DNA of 64,000 nt from Vicia villosa (lineage: Eukaryota; Streptophyta; Magnoliopsida; Fabales; Fabaceae): contig NC_081183.1 of assembly GCF_029867415.1 (NCBI RefSeq), positions 188,195,247 to 188,259,246 on the forward strand, written 5' to 3'. The notes under the pieces are model-generated. The model saw nothing but the letters and a program-made list of their open reading frames with translations. It was not told the DNA's origin and searched no databases. Of the stretch, positions 12,201-20,123 are shown in pieces. Position 1 is the stretch's first letter, and every line of letters begins with the position of its first letter. A program made the translations under genes and the position numbers.

Positions 12201-13363
12201 TCTGGCAGATTCTATAGAAGCAATAAAAAGTTTGCTTTCTTTTATTTTTGTTTGTTAAATCTCCTCTTCTCTAATTTTTATCAAATAAAAGTAACCAAAA
12301 AACGTTTTTCTAACCAATTAGACTTTTTTTAGAGTATTATATTTTAATTGAATTTTAATTGTTTTTTAATTTTGATTGGCAAATACTTGATAAATACTTA
12401 GCTTCTGTAAGTTTTAATTCTTGAAAATAGTTCCAATATGAATAAAAATGCAATTTTCTTGTGAGTAATTTTCATGAATAGTTTAGACTCTAATCATTTT
12501 CTTTTTGTGAATATTTTCTTATAATGTGAAATACCAAATAACTTCTTCTTCATTTCTATTAGAAGTAATCAACAATTAGGCTTAGAAATTAGGCTAGTCT
12601 CCCCCATTTTCATTCTTTTTCTTTTATAACCATAAAACATCTAATAAAAATACTTGAATAAATTCCCCATAAAAAATACAAAGAAAATACTTAAAACACT
12701 AATAATCAAAGTGAAAATCATTAAAAAGGGAATGGAAGCTTGAACACCCCTTGCTTTAGGGAATGTTCGAGTGCTTGGATCTCCCTTGCTTTAGGGTTCC
12801 ATTCGAGCGTAAGTTCCCACCTCTAAAAAACACAAACCATAGAGTAACTCGAGTTTCCCTTGCTTTAGGGATTACCTCGAAACACTCAAACTCTCTCTCT
12901 CTCTCCTTTCTTAAGGGCATTGTTATCTCCGCTCTATTGCATCCTAGGTCGATCCCTTATGCAAGAGCGCGAGCGTTAACGCCGCCCAACTAAAAAACAC
13001 AAAAACAAACAGAAAATCTTTAGCCGAGCTACGATAACTCTGATTCCTGAAAAGGATACGTAGGCAGCGGGGTAGGGCCCGTGCGAGTACAACTTTTATT
13101 TTCCCTACATTTTGCATTCATTTTGCATTTAGACATAGACATAGTATACACCCTTTTAGATAGAAACAGACATAGGTGGATACCATCGAATACGATGGGC
13201 GTGAGGGGTGCTAATACCTTCCCCTTGCGTAACCGACTCCCGTACCTTCATTCTCTGGTCGCAAGACCTTGTTCCTTCCTTTGTTAGGTCTTCTGATATT
13301 CCTTTCCCTTATGGGATAAATATATTGGTGGCGACTCTGTTCATTTTTCGCGAGCGTGCGACA
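9214..13363 (+). repeat. 5' LTR of Ogre element C (4,150 bp)
   Basis: TG...CA ends. U3 (9214 to about 10915) carries repeated GGCGTGCC words (10076-10111, 10333-10342). A TATA box lies at 10881-10890. Downstream are three direct copies of an ACTCCGGCCACCCTAA-type unit (about 10998-11105). Three copies of CCCTTGCTTTAGGG (about 12749-12870) sit in the U5 part, and TGGCGACTCT, the start of the primer site, recurs at 13329-13338. Short open frames here are repeated exactly in the other LTR and look non-coding. Confidence 0.95.
10881..10890 (+). promoter_or_regulatory. TATA box of element C LTR
   Basis: TCTATATAAA, followed by a CA-rich, then CT-rich stretch typical of plant transcript starts. 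It predicts initiation near 10910-10920 and a very long leader. The identical copy in the 3' LTR is at 27376-27385. Confidence 0.65.
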
Positions 13364-13365
13364 GC

Positions 13366-13383
13366 TGGCGACTCTGCTGGGGA
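13366..13383 (+). other. Primer binding site of element C (tRNA-Arg)
   Basis: TGGCGACTCTGCTGGGGA begins two bases after the LTR end. The same 18 bases start four bases after the LTR end in element B. Assignment to tRNA-Arg follows published descriptions of Ogre; I did not align it to a tRNA. Confidence 0.8.
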
Positions 13384-14175
13384 TGTTGCTAGACCTGTTG
13401 CTGGTCCATCCTTAGTGAGTCGATCCTAGCCTGCGTTTGTTTGTTTATTTACTGGGTGTTTACTGGTTTTATGTCTATATCTTGTATATATGTTTGCATG
13501 TTTATTTTCTGCTTGCATATCATGTTTATTTCTGTTTGCACATCATGCATATGGATATATTCTGTGTTCCTTGGGGTCTTCTGTTCTGTTTTGCAGGTTG
13601 GGTGGGATGTTTTGTGAGGTAAAAGGCCCACTACCCAGGCCAAGTGACACATAGGATTAGCGTGGATGCTCATGTTGACTCCCGTGGCCCTTGCTACGAT
13701 CGAGTTCAGCATGGGGTACCACAACTGGGCGAGGTTCTTTCATGGAACACTGTGTCTGGCACCCTTGCTGCCACAAACACTTTGTACCCTATGGGAACTG
13801 TAGACCCTAGTGACCATTAGGGACCACCTGTCCGTGTCTAGAATTCATACCCGTGAGTTTGGGGTGGGACAGGATACTAGCCTTCATCATACCCGGATTT
13901 CCATTTTGCAATCTGAAGCCGGAATTTTGAACCTGCTACGTTCAGTATTACCCAGTTATTCAGAGTTACGAGGGACATTCAGTCTCTCACCGTATCACAC
14001 ACATGACGCATGACACATCATGCTATTGCATCCACCTCACTTCATTCGTGGAGAATCCTAGGGTCCATTTCCAAAAAAAAAAAAAAAAAAAAAAGATCTA
14101 TATACACTCTTGAAAAGAAAAAGAAAAGAAAAAGAAAAGAAAAAGAAATAGTGAAAGGACTTTAGGATTCTCCCA
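13384..14175 (+). other. Leader of element C with structured purine-rich segment
   Basis: No coding sequence is evident. The last part has an 11-bp perfect inverted repeat (GGAGAATCCTA at 14050-14060, its complement at 14163-14173). It encloses a run of 22 A (14073-14094) and a GAAAA-rich stretch (14115-14153). The 3' arm ends three bases before the first ATG of the ORF1 frame. Confidence 0.6.
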
Positions 14176-16071
14176 ATGAAATGCATTCCGCCATATCATT
14201 TAACATGCATGTTCATTTATTTTTCAGGAACTTTTGGCTTTGTCTCCGACCAACACATGGCCACACCAATGAAGACTGTTAGACGCAACCCCTCTTATTC
14301 TTTCCTGAATCTGAATCTGGATTCCGTTGGGTGTTTAGCAAAGAAGATTACGCCAGATGAGACAACCAACTTCAGAAAGGAATATGGGTACATTCTGAGT
14401 CTTCTCAAGATGCCGTTCACCAAGTACGAGCAAGAGGGAGTTCATACTTTGCTTCAGTTCTATAATCCTTCCCTCCGCTGCTTCACGTTTACCGACTACC
14501 TCTTGGTCCCTACACTGGAAGAGTATTCCCTATTTCTTGGCATCCCTATAAAGAAGGAAGTGCCATACTATAGCACCATGAAGGCCCCCGATTCCATTGA
14601 AATTGCTAAGGCTCTTTATTTGAGCAAGTCGGTCGTGGAAGCAAATCTCACCAAGAAGGGAGGAGGTTTTGGTTTTTGCATGGAGTTTCTGGTTAAAAGG
14701 GGTTGTGAGGCTGCTGAAGCAAAGGAATGGGACACATTTAGGGCTATCTTGGCTCTAAGTATATATGGCATCGTGTTGTTCTCAGACATTCCTAATTTTG
14801 TTGACATGAATGCAATTCATATATTCATCTTGCAGAATCCGGTTCCCACACTCTTGGGGGATGTTTATCACTCCATTCATCACAAGGGTATTCAGAAGGG
14901 AGGTAAGGGAGGTCTGGTTAGATTCTGTGCTCCGTTGTTATACCGATGGTTCAGGTCACATCTGCCTGAGCGTGGCGCTTTCGTTGATAATAGGCACACA
15001 TCTAAATGGGCTGAAAGGATTATGGGGCTGAGGGCTAAAGATATTGTCTGGTACAATAGCGCTTTAGATGACAGGGAAGTTATTATGAGTTGCGGAAAGT
15101 TCAAAAACGTACCTCTCATGGGTCTTAGGGGTGGAATAAACTATAACCCCGTCTTGGCCAGAAGAACATTTGGATATGCTTTTATCAGTCCACCTGAGCA
15201 AACAGAGATAGCTGAGAACATTTTCTATCATGTGGCCACCGACAATGGGCAAATGGCAGAAGCTGTGCAGGCTTGGAAGAGTATTTGCTGGAGAGATAAG
15301 AAACATTTTGGTCAGCGAGATTGTGCTACTTATGAGGACTATACTAAATGGGTCGAATCTGTGGTTGCTGTTCGAGGGATGCCTTTCCCTCCCAAGGATC
15401 CTTTGTACCCCCCTGCTGGTAAACAACCCGACATTGTCTCCATGCCCTGTTATAATCAAACTGTGGAAGAGAATCGAAAATTGACTGAACAAATGGAAAC
15501 AATGCAAGTTAAGATGAATACTGATAGGCAAGAGAAGCTTTCTGCTCTTCATAAGTTGAAAATGAGAGAAATAGAGCTTGAAGAATTGTATGCTAGAGGA
15601 AGTACTTCTCAGAAGAGGCCAAGAATGACTGTGAATTCTAAAACTACTGAAACCCAAGAGAAAAAGATAAAGGAACATTACGAGGCTCAGTTGGCAGATT
15701 TGACTAAAAGACTCCAGATTCAGACTGAAAATGCCAATTCAGAGAAGACTCGTCGAAAGAAAGCAGACAAACTCTTGTTGGATCGTCAGAATACCATAGA
15801 GAAGTGTTATGAAGAGATCAGAAAGCTGAAAGGCCAGATAAGAGAAAAAGACCAAGATAATGTCCAAGTTCAAGAGGAAGCTAGGTATTGGGAGGTGAAG
15901 AACCGCAACATGGAAACAATGCATTTCAGAAAAGACCTGCTGATTCAAGAGATCATCAAGAGGCCCACCCGTGCTGAGACCAAGAAGCTCTTTGAAGAAA
16001 TGAAGACTTGGAGTGATAAGCACATTGGAGATAGCCCTCTTCGCCATTTGGACATGGGAGATCCTGCTTGA
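14176..16071 (+). CDS. Ogre ORF1 protein (plant mobile-domain/DUF7745-like, coiled-coil C-terminus)
   Basis: A 631-residue open frame upstream of gag, the position of the ORF1 that distinguishes Ogre from other Ty3/gypsy elements. Residues about 55-400 resemble the aminotransferase-like or plant mobile domain family (annotated DUF7745 in many legume proteins), with segments such as EEYSLFLGIP and LALSIYGIVLF. Residues about 430-600 are rich in E, K, Q and R with heptad spacing and should form coiled coils. The first 27 residues look like translated leader (a TTTTTCAG acceptor-like site lies at about 14221-14228), so Met28 at 14257 is a likelier start. The role in the life cycle is unknown; the assignment is by recollection of the family, not a search. 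Confidence 0.8.
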   Translation: MKCIPPYHLTCMFIYFSGTFGFVSDQHMATPMKTVRRNPSYSFLNLNLDSVGCLAKKITPDETTNFRKEYGYILSLLKMPFTKYEQEGVHTLLQFYNPSLRCFTFTDYLLVPTLEEYSLFLGIPIKKEVPYYSTMKAPDSIEIAKALYLSKSVVEANLTKKGGGFGFCMEFLVKRGCEAAEAKEWDTFRAILALSIYGIVLFSDIPNFVDMNAIHIFILQNPVPTLLGDVYHSIHHKGIQKGGKGGLVRFCAPLLYRWFRSHLPERGAFVDNRHTSKWAERIMGLRAKDIVWYNSALDDREVIMSCGKFKNVPLMGLRGGINYNPVLARRTFGYAFISPPEQTEIAENIFYHVATDNGQMAEAVQAWKSICWRDKKHFGQRDCATYEDYTKWVESVVAVRGMPFPPKDPLYPPAGKQPDIVSMPCYNQTVEENRKLTEQMETMQVKMNTDRQEKLSALHKLKMREIELEELYARGSTSQKRPRMTVNSKTTETQEKKIKEHYEAQLADLTKRLQIQTENANSEKTRRKKADKLLLDRQNTIEKCYEEIRKLKGQIREKDQDNVQVQEEARYWEVKNRNMETMHFRKDLLIQEIIKRPTRAETKKLFEEMKTWSDKHIGDSPLRHLDMGDPA

Positions 16072-16469
16072 ATGTTGATTTTGTTGTAGAATCACCACCA
16101 GATTTGTTGGATGGGATTCCTGATTTTATTTCTGTATTTGTTGGCTCATGGGAGCAGAATATTTTGTACTTCAAAAACTTGGTTGTGGAATTAATCGATT
16201 ATGCTTCCTTATCCTGTTTGTTTATCTCGGTTGTGCTTATCTTGGTTTTGCTTCACTATCTTCTCCGTTATCTTGTGTTGTTGGTTTGAGACAAAGCTAA
16301 AAAGTCTTGAAAATAATAAAACATGCACACATGCACCCATGCACACATAGCATACCGCATTTACAGGTTTTTATCAGATTCTAATTGGGGTCCCTTCCAA
16401 CAGATTTCTTTTCCGACGACGAAGCTGACTTTCTTACATCCTTACCGCACCAGGAGTAACGAGAGAATC
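16072..16469 (+). other. Spacer between ORF1 and gag of element C
   Basis: About 400 bases with no clear coding signal. It contains two acceptor-like sites (TTTACAG near 16360 and TTATCAG near 16371) ahead of the likely gag start at 16470. These might serve alternative splicing, but I see no direct evidence. Confidence 0.4.
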
Positions 16470-19400
16470 ATGGAACAATTTGAACAGAATCAAGCTGCCC
16501 TTCGTAGGGATATGGATATTATGGGGGAAAGAATGACCCAACTTATGGAGACTCTCCATGCCGTTGTTCAAGGACAAGATGAGCTCAGAAAGAGCGTCGC
16601 TAGTTTGGTCAAGGATGTTCCCACCAATTCTGCTGACGGAGGGGTGAAGACCAAGGAGACTCCTATCAATGAGACACTTAAAGTAGTGGATGACCACCAT
16701 GAGGTTATTGATCTTGAACATGATCTTACTGCTGAGCTGACCGAGACTGCTAAGATGTACCAAGCTCTTGAAGAACGCCTTAAGGCCGTTGAGGTTGCTA
16801 AAACTTCGAGTTTCGACACTGCTGCTATGTGCTTGGTACCTGGGATTGTCATTCCCCCGAAGTTCAAAGTGCCGGATTTTGATAAGTACAAGGGAGTTAC
16901 CTGCCCAGAGACTCACATTCGTTCCTACTGCCGTAAGATGGCCGCTCATGCTGAGAACGAACCTCTGCTTATGCATTTCTTCCAGGATAGCCTCACTGGA
17001 GCCCCGTTAGAGTGGTATATGAAGCTCGAGAGGTCTAATGTTAGTACTTGGGGAGAACTTGTTGATGCCTTCTTGAAACAATACCACTACAATACTGCTA
17101 TGGCTCCTAGCCGTGCACAGCTGCAAAATATGTCACAGAAATCTGAAGAGTCTTTCAAAGAATACGCCCAGAGGTGGCGTGAACTTGCTTCCCGTGTCCA
17201 ACCTCCTCTCTTGGACCGCGAGTTGATTGATTTGTTTATGGGAACTCTGAAGGGGCCGTATCTTCAGCACATGGTTAGTAATACTTCTCCTTCCTTTTCG
17301 GATGTGGTCATCATTGGTGAGAGGGTTGAGAACTGTGTCAAAGCTGGTACCATTCAAGGTGTTACTAATCCTAGCAACTCAAGTGGTAATGGTAAGAAGC
17401 CGTATTCTGGGTTTGTGAAGAAGAAGGAAGGTGAGACTAGCACTGCCTCCGTTGACCAAAGCCGAGCTCCTGCATATTCTGCTGTTCCACCTCCTTATTA
17501 TCCGATGCCTTATGCTGTTCCTAGCCCATATGTCCCTCAAGCATATGCTGCTGCTCTTCCACAACCATGGATGGCACCCCAACAGCCTTTCGTACCACAA
17601 CAACAAGCTGCTGCTCCTCAGAATCGTCAACAGAACCCTAGGCCTCAAGGTCAAAGGGGCCCACAAAGAACAAGATTCCAAGATAGGCGTATTGATCCGG
17701 TTCCGATGTCATATGCCCAACTCCTCCCTCAGTTGCTTGCTGGCCAATTGGTACAACTCCGTGAACTTGGGCCTCCGCCTAGTCCTCTCCCTCCTGGTTA
17801 TGATGTTAATGCCCGATGTGAATTTCATTCAGGGGCTCCAGGCCATACTATTGAAAAGTGTAGAGCATTCAAATTGAAGGTTCAGGATCTCCTTGACGAA
17901 AAGCTTATCTCGTTCACTCCTACTGGTCCTAATGTGCAGAATAATCCTATGCCTCCTCATGCTGGTACGACCAATGCTATTGAGTTATGTGATGATCGGA
18001 TCCTGGTAAATGATGTTAATGAGGTTAGGATACCGCTAGCAGTTGTCAGAGAGTATCTTATGCAACAAAAGGTTTTGTGTGAACTACATGACTACTGTTT
18101 GCAATGTTCTTCTAATCCTGAGGAATGCACTAGGTTGAGAGAGGAAATCCAGAAGCTGATGGACGAAGGCGTCCTTAGGGTGGAAAGGGTTGTTCCTAAT
18201 GAAGATGTGGCCACTTTAGAGATCCCTTACTATCCTGCTGAAATGTCAAAGACTCGGGACACTTCTTTGGTCATTCATGCTCCGAGTACTCCTTTGGTCG
18301 TTCAAGCTCCGAGGACTCCGTTGGTTATTCAGGTTCCAAATGCTCCTTTGACTCCTTCAACCTCATCTCTTGCTCTTTCTCCTGTGAATGATTCGAAGGC
18401 TGTTCCTTGGAGTTATAATGCCGTGTATATTCGAGGGAAGAAATATGATTGTCCTCCAGTGGGTAATTCGAGCATCACTAATATTACTGGCACTAGTGGC
18501 ATTACCCGTAGTGGTCGGATCTTTGCTGCCCCTCCACCACTTCCTAAAGAGACCAATAAAGAGGCTAGTACACAAGCAAAAGGAAAGCAAGTTGCTGTTG
18601 ATCCTCCTGTAACACGTAATGCACAAGATGCCGAGCAACTCTTGAAGATCATTAAGAAAAGTGATTACAAAGTGATTGACCAGCTTGATCAGACTCAGGC
18701 CAAGATCTCCATCCTGTCTCTCTTGGTACATTCTGAAGCTCATCGAGATGCTCTGATGAAAGTTCTGGCTTCCGCTCACGTGACTCAAGACATTACCGTG
18801 CCTCAGTTTGAAGGGGTTGTGACCAACATTGCTGCTGGTAATTGTTTGGGTTTTTCTGATGATGAACTTCCACCTGAGGGTAGAGCACACAACAAAGCAT
18901 TGCATATCTCCGTCAAGTGTCTGGATGCTGTGTTGTCTCGAGTTCTGATTGATACAGGTTCTTCTCTTAATGTGATGCCCAAGGCCACTTTGTTTAAGTT
19001 GAGTATGGATGGGATTATGATGAGACCATGCACTATGAGTGTCAGAGCATTTGATGGTTCTAGAAGGTCCGTAGAAGGAGAAATTGATCTGCCTGTCTTG
19101 ATTGGTCCTCACATGTTCTACGTTGCCTTCTACGTTATGGATATAAGCCCTTCATACACTTGCCTCTTGGGTCGTCCTTGGATTCATGCTGCTGGAGCTG
19201 TGACATCTACTCTCCACCAGTGTTTGAAATTTGTTGTGAATGACAAGATTGTTGTGATCACTGGTGAAGAGGATTTGATTGTCAATAATCTGGCGTCATA
19301 CCGTTATGTTGAAGTGGAGGGAGAGGTACAAGAGACACCTTTTCAGGCCTTAGAGATCGTGTCGGTTGATAAACTCCCCGTGGTTGAGAATAAGAAGGAA

Positions 19401-19751
19401 CTCGGAGCACCCCTCTCGTCTCTAAATGATGCTAAGGCCTTCTTAGAAGCTGGTACTCCCCATAGTGCCTGGGGCAAGCTGATTGATGTTCATGAGAAGC
19501 GAGACAAGTATGGCCTTGGGTATCAACCATCCTCTTCTACTCAGCTCAGCATAATTCCTGGAAAGAAGGTGATTCCCCCCATTTCTCAAGTGTTCGTCAG
19601 TGCAAGCACCAGTTCTGGAAGTCAGGTTCTCGCCGTGGATGATGATGATGAAGAGGATCTCTCCAGATTTATTTGCCATGCTGCGCCTGGACAGGAGCTC
19701 AACAATTGGACTATCTTGGACATCCCCAAAGTCACTTTTATGGAGATGTAA
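16323..19751 (+). CDS. Ogre gag-protease polyprotein
   Basis: The frame is 1,142 residues; the probable start is Met50 at 16470, which gives an N-terminal helix like that of the element B protein. Residues about 225-320 form the Ty3-type capsid core (LEWYMKLER through FMGTLKGPY). A proline/glutamine-rich linker follows. A zinc motif C499-x2-H502-x5-H508-x4-C513 is an unusual CHHC form of the knuckle. The aspartic protease has DTGSS at residue 877 and a LLGRPW segment near 947. The stop is TAA at 19749. A predicted intron begins one base before the stop and would fuse this frame to the RT frame. Particle formation and polyprotein cleavage are the expected roles. No internal stop or frameshift is seen. 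Confidence 0.93.
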   Translation: MHTCTHAHIAYRIYRFLSDSNWGPFQQISFPTTKLTFLHPYRTRSNERIMEQFEQNQAALRRDMDIMGERMTQLMETLHAVVQGQDELRKSVASLVKDVPTNSADGGVKTKETPINETLKVVDDHHEVIDLEHDLTAELTETAKMYQALEERLKAVEVAKTSSFDTAAMCLVPGIVIPPKFKVPDFDKYKGVTCPETHIRSYCRKMAAHAENEPLLMHFFQDSLTGAPLEWYMKLERSNVSTWGELVDAFLKQYHYNTAMAPSRAQLQNMSQKSEESFKEYAQRWRELASRVQPPLLDRELIDLFMGTLKGPYLQHMVSNTSPSFSDVVIIGERVENCVKAGTIQGVTNPSNSSGNGKKPYSGFVKKKEGETSTASVDQSRAPAYSAVPPPYYPMPYAVPSPYVPQAYAAALPQPWMAPQQPFVPQQQAAAPQNRQQNPRPQGQRGPQRTRFQDRRIDPVPMSYAQLLPQLLAGQLVQLRELGPPPSPLPPGYDVNARCEFHSGAPGHTIEKCRAFKLKVQDLLDEKLISFTPTGPNVQNNPMPPHAGTTNAIELCDDRILVNDVNEVRIPLAVVREYLMQQKVLCELHDYCLQCSSNPEECTRLREEIQKLMDEGVLRVERVVPNEDVATLEIPYYPAEMSKTRDTSLVIHAPSTPLVVQAPRTPLVIQVPNAPLTPSTSSLALSPVNDSKAVPWSYNAVYIRGKKYDCPPVGNSSITNITGTSGITRSGRIFAAPPPLPKETNKEASTQAKGKQVAVDPPVTRNAQDAEQLLKIIKKSDYKVIDQLDQTQAKISILSLLVHSEAHRDALMKVLASAHVTQDITVPQFEGVVTNIAAGNCLGFSDDELPPEGRAHNKALHISVKCLDAVLSRVLIDTGSSLNVMPKATLFKLSMDGIMMRPCTMSVRAFDGSRRSVEGEIDLPVLIGPHMFYVAFYVMDISPSYTCLLGRPWIHAAGAVTSTLHQCLKFVVNDKIVVITGEEDLIVNNLASYRYVEVEGEVQETPFQALEIVSVDKLPVVENKKELGAPLSSLNDAKAFLEAGTPHSAWGKLIDVHEKRDKYGLGYQPSSSTQLSIIPGKKVIPPISQVFVSASTSSGSQVLAVDDDDEEDLSRFICHAAPGQELNNWTILDIPKVTFMEM

Positions 19752-19993
19752 TTTTCTTGTTTCGATAAGTCATATGCTTCGCCCTAAGCATTTTGACCGC
19801 TTGTATAAAGAAGGGCCCCCATGTTGCTTCAATTTGTTTAATATTGAATGAAAATCATATTTTCGCATGCAATTACTGTTCCATTTCTTTCATTTTTGTT
19901 TTACTTTAAAACTTTTTCAAAAATGGCAAAGCTTTCTCTCTTTTCTTTCTTTTTATGCGATGCATTCTAAGGCATAAATCATCCATCGTGCAG
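19748..19993 (+). other. Predicted intron joining protease and RT frames of element C
   Basis: The donor AT-GTAATT starts at 19748 and the acceptor GTGCAG ends at 19993, giving a 246-bp AT- and T-rich intron. Splicing leaves two bases of the ATG codon plus one base from the next exon, so the protease frame would continue directly into the RT frame, which is open from 19995. The stop codon is removed. Published work on Ogre reports such an intron, partly retained, between pro and RT. The exact sites here are my prediction. Confidence 0.7.
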
Positions 19994-20123
19994 ATCCTGC
20001 TCGAATTCCATCAAAAATGATATTGTTACAGATCCACGTCTTAATATCCTTGAGAATCCAATTGACCAAGCTGATGAGGATAGTGGGGAAGATTGTGAAG
20101 TCCCTGAAGAACTGGCAAGACTT

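Noticed and set aside
15064..15678. 204-residue minus-strand frame
   Set aside because: Antisense shadow of ORF1.
18363..19112. 249-residue minus-strand frame
   Set aside because: Antisense shadow of the Ogre gag-protease frame; no domain seen.
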